Assembly (NCBI RefSeq): GCF_901709675.1
Contig: NC_051091.1
Span: forward strand, 12,808,967 to 12,872,966
Source of the DNA: Syngnathus acus
Lineage: Eukaryota; Chordata; Actinopteri; Syngnathiformes; Syngnathidae
Direction of reading: 5' to 3'
DNA length: 64,000 nt
Within the stretch, counting starts at the first letter, position 1; every line of letters begins with the position of its first letter. A program made the translations under genes and the position numbers. This document shows, one piece after another, positions 19,802 to 30,960 of this stretch. The notes beneath the pieces are model-generated. The model was given only the letters and a program-made list of their open reading frames with translations, had not been told where the DNA came from and searched no databases.

Positions 19802-21660
19802 GAATTTCAAAATAAAAGATGTGAAGTTTTTGGTAAGTGGGAAGTTGTGGAATAGGTAGGCAAAAGATGAACAGTTGAAAGTTGGAATGGGTTGAATCGG
19901 TTGAAAAATGTAGAAATGAGAAGGGAAAAAGGAATTGGGTGTGAATTTCAAAATAAAAGATGTGAAGTTTTTGGTAAGTGGGAAGTTGTGGAATAGGTAG
20001 AAAAATGATGAACAGTGGAAAGTTGGAATGGGTTGAATCGGTTGAAAAATGTAGAATTGAGAAGGGAAAAAGGAATTGGGTGTGAATTTCAAAATAAAAG
20101 ATGTGAAGTTTTTGGTAAGTGGGAAGTTGTGGAATAGGTAGAAAAATGATGAACAGTTGAAAGTTGGAATGGGTTGAATCGGTTGAAAAATGTAGAAATG
20201 AGATGGGGAAAAGGAATTGGGTGTGAATTTCAAAATAAAAGATGTGAAGTTTTTGGTAAGTGGGAAGTTGTGGAATAGGTAGAAAAATGATGAACAGTTG
20301 AAAGTTGGAATGGGTTGAATCGGTTGAAAAATGTAGAAATGAGAAGGGAAAAAGGAATTGGGTGTGAATTTCAAAATAAAAGATGTGAAGTTTTTGGGAA
20401 GTTGTGGAATAGGTAGAAAAATGATGAACAGTTGAAAGTTGGAATGGGTTGAATCAGTTGAAAAATGTAGAAATGAGAAGGGAAAAAGGAAATATTGGAG
20501 AATTGGGTGTGAATTTCAAAATAAAAGATGTGAAGTTTTTGGGAAGTGGGAAGTTGTGGAATAGGTAGGCAAAAGATGAACAGTTGAAAGTTGGAATGGG
20601 TTGAATCGGTTGAAAAATGTAGAAATGAGAAGGGAAAAAGGAATTGGGTGTGAATTTCAAAATAAAAGATGTGAAGTTTTTGGGAAGTTGTGGAATAGGT
20701 AGGCAAAAGATGAACAGTTGAAAGTTGGAATGGGTTGAATCGGTTGAAAAATGTAGAAATTAGAGTAGAAAAACGGAATTTTAGAGAATTTTGGTTGAAT
20801 TTCAAAATAAAAGATGTGAAGTTTTTGGTAAGTGGGAAGTTGTGGAATAGGTAGGCAAAAGATGAACAGTTGAAAGTTGGAATGGGTTGAATCGGTTGAA
20901 AAATGTAGAAATGAAAAGGGAAAAAGGAATTGGGTGTGAATTTCAAAATAAAAGATGTGAAGTTTTTGGTAAGTTGTGGAATAGGTAGAAAAATGATGAA
21001 CAGTTGAAAGTTGGAATGGGTTGAATCGGTTGAAAAATGTAGAAATGAGAAGGGAAAAAGGAATTGGGTGTGAATTTCAAAATAAAAGATGTGAAGTTTT
21101 TGGTAAGTGGGAAGTTGTGGAATAGGTAGAAAAATGATGAACAGTTGAAAGTTGGAATGGGTTGAATCGGTTGAAAAATGTAGAAATGAGAAGGGAAAAA
21201 GGAATTGGGTGTGAATTTCAAAATAAAAGATATGAAGTTTTTGGGAAGTTGTGGAATAGGTAGAAAAATGATGAACAGTTGAAAGTTGGAATGGGTTGAA
21301 TCGGTTGAAAAATGTAGAAATTAGAGTAGAAAAACGGAATTTTAGAGAATTTTGGTTGAATTTCAAAATAAAAGATGTGAAGTTTTTGGTAAGTGGGAAG
21401 TTGTGGAATAGGTAGGCAAAAGATGAACAGTTGAAAGTTGGAATGGGTTGAATCGGTTGAAAAATGTAGAAATTAGAGTAGAAAAACGGAATTTTAGAGA
21501 ATTTTGGTTGAATTTCAAAATAAAAGATGTGAAGTTTTTGGTAAGTGGGAAGTTGTGGAATAGGTAGGCAAAAAGATGAACAGTTGAAAGTTGGAATGGG
21601 TTGAATCGGTTGAAAAATGTAGAAATGAGAGGTGAAAAACGAAATTTTGTGAAATGTCGA
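19802..21660. repeat. 141-bp minisatellite, 13 units
   Basis: The unit start gaatttcaaaataaaag recurs at 19802, 19943, 20084, 20225, 20366, 20511, 20652, 20797, 20938, 21072, 21213, 21358 and 21510. Most spacings are 141 bp and some are 145. Because 141 is a multiple of three, the minus strand stays open for 235 and 432 codons as a 47-residue repeat (IFQPIQPIPTFNCSSF...). I regard these frames as artefacts of the repeat. Confidence 0.95.
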
Positions 21661-22117
21661 ATGTGACATTAAGAATGAATGGGGAAAAATTTGTCGGAAT
21701 TCTGGGAATTCTGCGAAAACGGAAAATTTTCGGAACGAGAAAAATGGAAGCGCTCATGCCATGAATATTTGGAATACGTCAAAAGTGGAATGGAGTGAAT
21801 CGGATGAATTATGTGGAAGAAGAAGCGGGACAAGGAATAAAATATAATAATAATAATAAAGTGAAAAAAGTAGAATAACATATGTGTGAAGGCCATCGCC
21901 TTCACACAATAACATACGTAATCACACGCAAAATCGTGAGTTGTATACTGGCTCTACCTGCTGGATAAAAGCTGTTAACACTCCCAACACCAGTTTCATG
22001 ACTTGAGTTTGTAATTCCTTGCCATAGAAGGGATTCGTTTGGTAATGGTGGGAAATACACTTATAATCATAAATTATGATTTTGAATGGGAGTCAATTTA
22101 TGTCTGATCACTACCTA
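21661..22117. other. intron sequence with short AAT repeat
   Basis: This is AT-rich sequence with an (AAT)n run at about 21845-21860. No gene is seen. Confidence 0.4.
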
Positions 22118-22956
22118 CCGTGTTTTCCATGCATAATGCGCAAAATTTAACTAATTTATTGTCCTAAAATCTTGGGTGCGCATTATGCATGGGTACAAAA
22201 CTTTTTGAAGAAAATCTCCCTCGAAATAAAACTTGAAATCACACCTTTCTTCTTGTTTGTTGTCAATCGCGCATCGCATTCAGCCATCCTGCCCAACACA
22301 CTTAGTCAGTAAAATTCATAATTGACGACACATCGTTTGATGCGATGGTGTAATCCTTGATGGTGTGTTATTGTCAAATATTGTTTGTTTTTTAATCTCC
22401 ATCGCAGACCGGATATCATACGGAGGCCGCCATGACAGTATGCGCAGAACGGATGCGCAAGACACGTCAGCTATATAAAGAGCGAGAGTTCAGTTCTCTA
22501 CCTATTAGTTTCAATTCACAGTTTAATTAGCAGTTTCAATCAGCAAATAACAAAATGCGTATTACAGGTAATATTTTATTTCACAACACTTTGCCTTGTT
22601 CCTTTCTTCTCTGCTGTTCACTTCAAACACGCTCCATAACGAACACAATGCTCTCGTATCAGACGCTTGCTCGATCACCTGCTCGTTTGCTGTCACAATG
22701 TACCCTACACAAATCCGAAACATTTCTTCGCTATCGAGTTTGCTAGCGCATGCGCAGTGATACTGACCGGCAGAATAACATCCGGTTATTCCCAAAAATG
22801 ATCTTTTTTCTGAAATAATTTTACGTTTACGGACTTAAGTAAGAGTCAAAATTTGGGTGCGTATTATACATGAGTACAGGCTTTTTTCCAGCATCGACAT
22901 GCCATGTTTAGGGTGCGTATTATGCACGGGGGCGCATTTTGCATGGAAAAACACGG
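22118..22956 (+). mobile_element. TA-flanked TIR element (CCGTGTTTTCCATG family)
   Basis: The ends ccgtgttttccatgca and tgcatggaaaaacacgg are inverted and flanked by TA (22116-22117, 22957-22958). The subterminal words gcataatgcgc and gggtgcgtattatgc are repeated inside both ends. The interior keeps a TATA box (ctatataaagag, 22470-22481), a short leader, and an ATG exon (22555) ending at a donor gtaatatt. This looks like the promoter and first exon of a lost transposase gene. Length 839 bp. Confidence 0.8.
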
Positions 22957-23448
22957 TAATAAAATTTGAAATTTTAGCTCTCTGCCAACGACAGGAACGT
23001 AATCAAAATTACAGCAGCCGTAATATTAACTCCTTAACTGTGACTGCGTTCTCTGAGTTCCTGCCGCAGGTGTTGTGTTCGATTTGGTTCCCCCGTGAGA
23101 TTTTGTTCCCCCTGCCGCGGGAGCGCGCACGCCTTGTTTGTTTGGAAAGCGAAAAACCGATGCCGTACGGCGTCGTACGGCGTCAGCACTATGATGTTTT
23201 CAATAAAAACATGAAGAACTCACGTTTGCGTCAGTCAATTTTAATTTTTATAAAGGATTGTTCTCATTTGATGTCTTTAAGTTCATTCGCGTTCTGCCGT
23301 TGAAGCGGGGTGCATTCAAAGACCAGTCGTACAGACAGAACACTCAATCACTTCACCAAAAAGCAACGATATAATTACGTGAGTTCTTTGCATAAACCTC
23401 GATGCAAAGAAACTCCTCTTTTTGGGTACCGTTACATGCTACAAGGAG
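22957..23448. repeat. intron sequence with first copy of a ~105-bp direct repeat
   Basis: The segment 23063-23172 (gatttggttcccccgtgag ... gatgccgtacggc) is repeated almost exactly at 26220-26321. Nothing else is recognised here. Confidence 0.5.
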
Positions 23449-24606
23449 TATATATTACAAAGGAGACTTTATACTTAATTGTGATCATCATTCATCCATC
23501 CATTTTATTACTCAGGTATTTTCAAAGCAAAATAATATTGTTGCATTTATTAATTTGCTTTAAAATGACCGCGCAATATAATTAAAAGCTGACACTATAG
23601 CAATGTCAAACGTGTTCCTTTAAGAAAAAGCCACACACGTTTTGTGATCAAATCTTTCATAACGAGAATGATTTGAGTGAACTGATTTGAATGAATAATT
23701 GAGAAGAAATTTCAGTTCTGAAGGCTCCTTTTGTCCCAAGCAAAGTGACAGGTGGTGGGGAGGGGGGATAAAAAATGTAACAGGAACTCTATAAAAAACG
23801 TCAACCCATGAGAATTTGTGCCCCCCTCCCATTTTGAGAACGGTGAGTCCTGGACATCGACTGGCTTTTTTTCTGTCTTCCTTCTTTCTGTTCAGGTTGT
23901 GTGGCAAATTTGAACAGATTCCCTCATTCCTAGGCCAAATTACAGGGGGGGAACACATCCTCACGGCGGCCCCGTGAGGATATGTCCCCCCCTTATTTTG
24001 AGAACGGTGAGTGCTGGACTCCAACTGTTTTTTTTTTCTGTCTTCTTGGGGGTCTGTTCAGGTAGTGTGGCAAATTTGAACAGGTTCCCTCATTCCTAGA
24101 CCAAATTACAGGGGGGAACACATCCTCACGGCGGCCCCGTGAGGATATGTTGCCCCCCTTATTTTGAGAACGGTGAGTGCTGGACTCCAACTGTTTTTTT
24201 TCTGTCTTCCTGGGGGTCTGTTCAGGTAGTGTGACAAATTTGAACAGGTTGCCTCATTTCTAGCCCAAATTACAGGGGGGAACACATCCTCACGGCGGTC
24301 CACTTCCCCACCACCTGTCACTTTGCTTGGGACAAAAGGAGCCTTCAGAACTGAAATGTCTTCTCAATTATTCATTCAAATCAATTCACTCAAATCCTTC
24401 TCGTTATGAAAGATTTGATCACAAAACATTTTCTTAAATGAACACGTTTGACATTGCTATAGTGTCAGCTTTTAATTATATTGCGCTGTCATTTTAAAGC
24501 AAATTAATAAATGCAACAATATTAATTTGCTTTGAAAATACCTGAGTAATAAAATGGATGGATGAATGATGATCACAATTAAGTATAAAGTCTCCTTTGT
24601 AATATA
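23449..24606. mobile_element. foldback element with tandem-repeat core
   Basis: The arms of about 310 bp (23449-23762 and 24303-24606) are inverted copies of each other, from tatattacaaaggagac at the outside to cacctgtcactttgcttgg at the inside. Between them lie about three direct units of roughly 165 bp (23802-24297), each with attttgagaacggtgag, gtctgttcagg and acacatcctcacggcgg. No coding capacity is seen. A transcript would fold into a long hairpin with a repetitive loop. Confidence 0.85.
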
Positions 24607-25918
24607 CAGGACTGTCTCAGAAAATTTGAATATTGTGATAAAGTTCTTTATTTTCTGTAATACAATTAAAAAAACAAAAATGTCATACATTCTGGATTCA
24701 TTACAAATCAACTGAAATATTGCAAGCCTTTTATTATTTTAATATTGCTGATTATGGCCTACAGCTTGAGAAAACTCAAATATCCTATCTCAAACATTAG
24801 AATATCATGAAAAAGTATACCAGTAGGATATTCAATTAATCACTTGAATGGTCTGATTAACTCGAAACACCTGCAAGGGTTTCCTGAGCCTTGAAAAACA
24901 CTCAGCTTGGTTCAGTAAACTAAATGACAAGTATGGGGAAGACTGCTGATCTGACTGCTGTCCAGAGGACCATCATTGACCTCCATCAGGAGGGTAAGAC
25001 ACAAAAAGAAATTTCTCGAAGAGCAAGCTGTTCACAGAGTGCAGTTTCAAAGCACATCCACAAAAAGGCAATTGGAAGGGGGAAATGTGGCAGGAAACGC
25101 TGCACAACCAAGAGAGATGTCCGCAGCCTTGTGAAGAAGAGTCGCTTCCAGAATTTGGGGGAGTCCAGGTATCAAAAGCCACTGTTCACAGACGTGTCCG
25201 GGAAATGGGCTACGATAGCCGTATTCCCATGGTCAAGCCACTTCTGATATCAAGACAACGGAAGAAGCGTCTGACTTGGGCTATGGAAAAGAAGCACTGG
25301 ACAGTTGCAGAGTGGTCCAAAGTCCTCTTTTCAGACGAAAGCAAGTTTTGTATTTCATTTGGAAGTCAAGGCGCCAGAGTCTGGAGAAAGGTTGGAGAGG
25401 AGCAAAATCCAAGTTGCTTGAAATCCAGTGTGACGTTCCCACAGTCAGCGATGGTTTGGGGAGCCATTTCAGCTGCTGGTGTTGGTCCACTGTGTTTCAT
25501 CAAGTCCAGAGTAAATGCAGATTTTAGAGCACTACATGCTTCCGTCTGCTGAAAAGCTCTATGGCAGGGGTAGGCAATTCCGGTCCTCGAGGGCCGGTGT
25601 CCTGCATGTTTTCTATGTCACCCTGTTGCAACACACCTGATTCAAATAGTCAGATAATTAGCAAGGTCTGCAGAAGCTGGATAACAATCCTGATCATTTG
25701 AATCAGGTGTGTTGTAGCAGGGACACCTATAAAACATGCAGGACACCGGCCCTCGAGGACCGGAATTGCCTACCCCTGCTCTATGGAGATGATGATTTCA
25801 TTTTCCAGCATGATCTGGCACCTGCCCACAGTGCCAAAACCACCAGTAAATGGTGTACTGACCATGCCATTACTGTCCTCGATTGGCCTGCCAATTCCCC
25901 TGACCTGAACCCCATTAG
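24607..25918 (+). pseudogene. Tc1-like transposon, broken transposase
   Basis: The left end is cagactgtctc-like (24609 on), joined to the foldback element at a TA. Frames at 24924-25247 and 25085-25552 show the paired helix-turn-helix start (TAVQRTIIDLHQEGKTQKEISRR), SKATVHRRVREMGYDSRIP, WSKVLFSDESKF (first catalytic D) and MVWGAISAAGVGPL. After a MITE come FQHDLAPAHSAKTT (second D) and SPDLNP. The frame shifts near 25160 and near 25520, and the element is cut right after NPI, where the third acidic residue would be. It is dead. Confidence 0.88.
25565..25778. mobile_element. palindromic hAT MITE, family 2, copy 2
   Basis: The ends caggggtaggcaattccgg and its inverse are flanked by the 8-bp duplication ctctatgg (25557-25564 and 25779-25786). 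It has the same acctgattcaaat core as the copy at 19225. It is inserted in the Tc1 transposase between the codons for KLY and GDDD. Confidence 0.93.
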
Positions 25919-26223
25919 TGAATTTGTGGGGTATTTTACACAATTTCCCAACTTCAAACGAATCCGGTTTGTATTTCAGGAGGATGTCACGCCATGCCTG
26001 ATGTAAAACCTCAACTTTGGTTAAACGCCATTTGCGCTCAAGCTTTCTACATAATTGCTTTAAGCGTACGTGTCCCATCCGTGAACCACGGAGTAGGCTT
26101 TCTACAGCGAGTTTTCAGACGTCGTAGCGCTACAGAGTCGATGGCATTTAACAGTGTCGCATTGAATTTATTTGTAAGATTATCAATAGAGCCAATATAT
26201 GCGGGAAATATGGCAGTAACAGG
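25919..26223 (-). pseudogene. L2-like LINE ORF2 fragment
   Basis: On the minus strand, NLTNKFNATLLNAIDSVALR, then KPTPWFTDGTRTLK and KLERKWRLTKVEVLHQAW, match the linker between the endonuclease and reverse transcriptase domains of L2/CR1-type LINEs. It is a short fragment with stops and frameshifts. Confidence 0.65.
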
Positions 26224-26527
26224 TGGTGTGCTCGATTTGGTTCCCCCGTGAGATTTTGTTCCCCCTGCCGCGGGAGCGAGCACGCCTTGTTTGGAAAGCG
26301 AAAAACCGATGCCGTACGGCAGGGGTGGTCAATTCCGGTCCTTGAGGGCCGTTAATGTTAATGGAACGTCAAACGCTGCGCGTTCGCTTCGCTTCGGGGG
26401 GTGGGGGGTGGGGTGGTAATAGGACGTCAAACGCTGCGTGTTCGCTTCGGGGGGGGGGGGTTGTGGCTCTTTGCGGTACACAGTAAAAAAATGTGGCTCT
26501 TAGTCTCTGACTGGTTGGCCACCCCTG
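26220..26527. repeat. second direct-repeat copy and G-rich MITE remnant
   Basis: 26220-26321 repeats 23063-23172. A MITE-like remnant (caggggtggtcaattccgg at about 26322, ggccacccctg near 26527) follows. It contains a duplicated segment (acgtcaaacgctgcg at 26365 and 26422), each copy ending in a G run with several GGG or longer tracts (26394-26461). Confidence 0.6.
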
Positions 26528-27153
26528 CGATAGAGGAAGCTAAGACGAGATTTGACTTTTGACTGTAGGTGTTTTATGTGGGTAGTGAAGGAGAGGGACG
26601 AGTCCAACCATAAACCTAGATATTTGTAACAATTTACAAACTCGAGTTCAGTGCCATCTGCACAAAATATTTTAGGGGTATTGTTGGAAGCACGAGACCG
26701 GTTAAAAATTATGCATTTGGTTTTCTTAGTGTTAAGAAGGAGATTATGGAAGTAACGGAGTTGAAGCTAAGTTGTAATGAGGATGCTGCAGAATGGAAGA
26801 AGGACCTTCAGAGTATAGAATAGTATCATCAGCATAAAGGTGGATCTTTGAACTGCCGACATACTTGACTACATCATTAATGTAAATGGAGAACAGCAAT
26901 GGGCCTAGGATCGAGCCTTAAGGAACCCCTTTGGAGATGGTGAGAGGGTCAGAAAGAATATTTTCCAATTTAATTTGATGGAGACGATTATTTAGGTAGC
27001 TGGCAAACCAATCACATCCTTGTGATGACAGGCCAATAATAGAGAGTCTCTGCAGGAGGATGGAATGGATGACGGAGTCAAAGGCTTTCGTCAGGTCAAT
27101 GAAGGCAGCAACACAAATCTGCTTGGAATCCAGGGAAGTAATGATACCGTCTA

Positions 27154-27297
27154 AACACACCTGATTCAAATGATCAGTTCATCCTCACGTTCTGCAGGAG
27201 CCTGATAATTGAATCAGGTGTGTTTAACGAGGGAAACTTGGAAAACATGTAGGAATGCGGCCCCCGAGGACTGGAGTTGGAGACCCCTGGTCTAGGA
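27154..27297. mobile_element. half copy of palindromic MITE family 2
   Basis: It has the acctgattcaaatgatcag core, its inverse, and one end (ggagttggagacccctg, then gtctagg). The other end is missing. It interrupts the LINE reverse transcriptase. Confidence 0.7.
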
Positions 27298-27756
27298 CCT
27301 CCAAAGTAGCTGTCGTGCATCCATAGCCAGGCCGGAACCCAGACAGCAATTCGGACAGGATGTTATTTGAGGCCAAAAAAAGACTGAGCTGTTTGTGGAC
27401 CAGTTTTTCTAAGACCTTAGCCAAGCAAGGCAGGATGGAAATAGGTCTATAACAGTTGGGGTCAGAGCCAGAACCTCCTTTAAAGAGTGGAGTAATCAAT
27501 GCGAATTTCCAGTCTGGAGGAAAGACAGACAACTCCAGGGACATATTAAAAAGCCGTGAGATGGGGGCAGCAATAATGGGAGCAGCAATTTTTAGAAATC
27601 TTGGGTCCAACTTGTCATAACCTGCCGACTTATTAGTGTCCAGTTTAGAGAATTCCTCAAAAACCTCTGAGGTCAGGATGGGTCTAAAGGAGAACCTCAC
27701 TGGGCTAGAACACATCGATGAATGTAAAATGGCAGCGGTGGGGGGTATGATTGGGA

Positions 27757-28077
27757 GATTAAAGTTAAAGTTATAGTTAAAGTCCCAATGATCGTCACAC
27801 ACACATCTGGGTGTGGTGAAATTTATCCTCTGCATTTAACCCATCCCCGTGTGATTTTAATCCATCCCCTGGGGGAGAGGGGAGCAGTGAGCAGCAGCGG
27901 TGCCGCGCTCGGGAATCATTTGGTGATCTAACCCCCCAATTCCAACCCTTAATGCTGAGTGCCAAGCAGGGAGGCAATGGGTCCCATTTTTATAGTCTTT
28001 GGTATGACCCGGCCGGGGTTTGAACCCACAACCTTCCAGTCTCAGGGCGGACACTCTACCACTAGGCGACTGAGCTC
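27757..28077 (-). mobile_element. tRNA-derived SINE, family 1, reverse copy
   Basis: This is a near-identical reverse copy of the SINE at 18218-18525. The B-box (ggtttgaaccc on the plus strand) and A-box complement lie at its right end. The tail (aaagttaaagt-type repeats) is at 27757-27782. It is inserted into the L2-like LINE. Confidence 0.9.
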
Positions 28078-29239
28078 ATTAATAGCTCAATTAACAAAAT
28101 GTTGATTTAAAAGAGAGGCCATAAGAAATTTATTGGTAACAACAGTGTCACCAAAGGTCATAGCACTGGGAAATAGGGGAGGTGTCAATTTATTTTCCAT
28201 GGATTTGACTGTTTTCCAAAATGTTTTGGCATCAGAGGAACCGGATGCAAATTTATCCAGAAAATAGGTGATTTTGGTTTTTCTGATTGCCTGTGTGCAT
28301 TTGTTTCTATATTGCCGAAAAGCAAGCCAATTACTTGGAGACTGCGAGGAACGGGCTTTCCGCCATAAGGTGTTCTTTTGACGGATTAACACAGCCAGAT
28401 CTCGGGAAAACCAGGGACTGCAGCGGTCTTTGATTCGCAGTTTAATGAGCGGAGCATGTTTATTGATGGTCGGTCCAAAAGTCGATTTGAGGTAGGACCA
28501 GGCAGCATCTACAGTAGAAGACCGGTAGAAAAAGTGTTAATTTTTTCCCAGCACACTGCAGCAATGTCCTGGAGAAAGGCATCTAGGTTAAACTTTTTCA
28601 GGGAGCGTTTATAGACCATCATGGGTGGGCGTTTAACCGAAGAACCAGAGCGTATGCAAGCAATAGCACAATGATCACTCAGATCTTGGCTAAAAACACC
28701 AGACTTATAATTAGAGGGAGCGTTTGTAAGGATAACATCTAGCAGTGTGGCAGAAGAAGGAGATTTCAGGTTATGTCTAGTAGGTTCAGATATAATTTAA
28801 AAGAGGTTTAGGGCATCAAATTGTTGCACAACCAGTTCCGGTGGGTTAGTCATATCCCAATTTAGATCACCTAAAAGATATGTGGGGCCAAGAGTTCACT
28901 GAGGGTAGTTAAAGATGAGACAGGGGCAGAAGGTGGTCTGTAGCAGACAGCAACAGAAAGGGAGAAGTTATTAGACAGTTTTATCTTTACCACTAATAAT
29001 TCCAATTGCTTAGGGACAGACCTTGATAGGAAAATAGTACATTGCAGATGGTCTTTTATATATAAAGCAACACCACCCCCTTTGGTGGCTCTGTCCTGAC
29101 GGAAAACAGTGTAACCTGGTATAGAAATTACAGAATTGACAGTACTTTTTCTAAGCCATGATTCTGAAATAGCAAGAACATCAGGAGTAGCAGTATGAAT
29201 CCATGATTTCAACAAATCAAATTTGGGTAACAGGCTCTG

Positions 29240-29518
29240 ACTTGGACATCCACTTTTTTGATTTTCATATTATGTATTATTTGCGCCCTCTCTGCATCCA
29301 TTACAACCTGGTGATCCTGAAAGGGGGATCCTTCCATCTGTGGTCCCTTCTCAACGTTTCTCATTTTCCCCTGGCAGGGGTTTTTGAGTTTTTCCTTGCC
29401 CTTTTGGGAGCTTAAGATCAGGGGATGCTTTGAGAATAATTGTCAATTTTTGTCTATGTGAAGCCCTTTGAAACTGCTTGTGATTTAGGGCTATACAAAT
29501 AAACTTGACTTGACTTGA
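29240..29518 (+). mobile_element. L2-type LINE 3' tail insertion
   Basis: This segment ends gggctatacaaataaacttgacttgacttg, a 3' UTR with short terminal repeats of the type seen in fish L2 elements. The reading frames of the LINE on both sides (HINI at about 29530; LLPKFDLLKSWIH at about 29230) abut across it. It is therefore a severely 5'-truncated insertion. Confidence 0.75.
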
Positions 29519-30045
29519 ATGTTAATATGTAAAAAACCCATAGATGTGCGATCACAAAAATCAGCAAATGACAAAATAGAAACATTCTGATTAAGTATAG
29601 CTGGACCTGGGTTTGGATGTATATTGCCTGAGATAAGCAGCATGAGAATGATTAAATTGCGCCTGAGCACATAGATAAAAGGTTTTTTAGGAGTATTGCA
29701 GTTTTTTTTCAATGAGGTTTTAACATCAAATAGAAAGGGAGAGTCAATGAATTGCTGCAATAGAAAAAAGGAATACAGTGGAGATTGTAGCCCAGACAGA
29801 TTACAAAGTCCTGTATTTGCAGTGATCCAGAAAGTGAAAACGTCTCTGGGCAATAGCCTGTAATCCATCGTGCCACCACCATAGTAGACTATGGCTGGCC
29901 TGTGCAAATGACTGCCAGTGGTCCTTCCGGATTGATCCAGAACGCTCAAGTAGATAATAGTCAATATAGGCCAAAAGACCATAGGCAATCGTCTCTAATA
30001 ATACATGTTGAAAAGTGCACAAAGTACCGAGGCACTGAGAATGGT

Positions 30046-30600
30046 GTTCACCTTTTGGAGCAGGCGCCCCCCGGCTTACCCAAGCAACCGGGGTCCCGAC
30101 GCTGTCGTGGGTCCCGAAACGGCGGTCGCGAAGGGAAGCGATGAGAGAGGACGGGCCCGACTCGAGACTCGTTTTCCGGACTTTTGTCGACCCAAATCCA
30201 ATGCGCCAACTCATCGGTTCCGCTCCAGACGAACGACACGGTGGCATCCCGACACGTCGCCGGCGCACGACACCTGATCGGGCGGCAAGCCATCAACGTC
30301 CCTCCTCGGCCGGTCTCCTATTGCCCTTGGCACCGTCAGCTTCCTTCCGATGGCGCCGTTGGGTTTATTTGGCAGGAGGTGGCTCGAATATCCGCTGCTG
30401 TATGTGCAGCTGGAGATAGACGCCGAGTCCGTGGGTGCTCTCCACGCGTACCAAGATGGCGTCCTTCTGCGTTGTCGGTTTCAATTGAGTCCAATTGTAC
30501 CACCGCAGTGAAAGCGAGTTCAGAAGACGGTGGCGTTCTCTTGCAGCCAACCTGTCTCTGTGAGTGTCTGATAAACTTGACTTGACTTGAATTTGCCAAA
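30046..30600. other. GC-rich block upstream of the reverse LINE
   Basis: About 500 GC-rich bases with many CpGs (gtcccgacgctgtcg, cgacacgtcgccggcg) stand out from the AT-rich surroundings. They lie just 5' of the minus-strand L2-like LINE and may be its 5' UTR/promoter. Open frames of 90-155 codons exist but resemble nothing I know. The right edge carries cttgacttgacttgaa, the same tail repeat as at 29505. Confidence 0.35.
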
Positions 30601-30960
30601 ATTTGGCAAAATACCGAAGGAAGGGTAAACAATATGAAACCAATGCACTTTAAAGAATATCTAACTTAGAAATGACAGCATGGAGCCATTTTGACTATTG
30701 ACATGTTCTGAACATCTGCGTGAAATTTCAAGGTCAAACTCCTTTCCTCGGGGGCCGAATCCCTACATGTTTTCCAAGTTTACTAAGTGGACTAACTTGG
30801 AACGAGTTGTCGTTTCCAATGTGGTAATTTCAGCAATCAATTGATTAGAAACTAACGGACGAGGTCGATCGGAAATTGGAGTTCGGAGTTGATGAGCTAA
30901 CTAGCCGCGAAGCTACAACACACTGCTTCACTGCTAAAAACCAACAAGCGCGTCCCAAAC

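Larger units (their letters stand above)
26528..30045 (-). pseudogene. L2-like LINE, near full length but decayed
   Basis: On the minus strand from right to left: an N-terminal region with SGNIHPNPGP (29601-29660); an endonuclease piece (ATPDVLAISESWLRK, TKGGGVALYIKDH, 28871-29240); a linker (28087-28392); a reverse transcriptase with DTNKSAGYDKLDP, YRPISILPCLAKVLEKL and SGFRPGYGC (27298-27756); and AAFIDLTKAFDSV to YLNNRLHQIKLE (26918-27169), then GVPQGSILGPLLF and an ADDT motif further left. It is broken by a SINE, a half MITE, an L2-type 3' tail and several stops. It is a dead copy in the ripor3 intron. Confidence 0.85.

Noticed and set aside
19667-21669. Minus-strand frames of 235 and 432 codons as a novel repetitive protein
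   Set aside because: They follow exactly the 141-bp minisatellite, have no start or exon context, and are biased to F, P, S, N and I by AT-rich repeats.
23800-24300. Direct repeats of about 165 bp as a CRISPR-like array
   Set aside because: The units are contiguous with no spacers, lie in a eukaryotic genome, and sit inside an inverted-repeat element.
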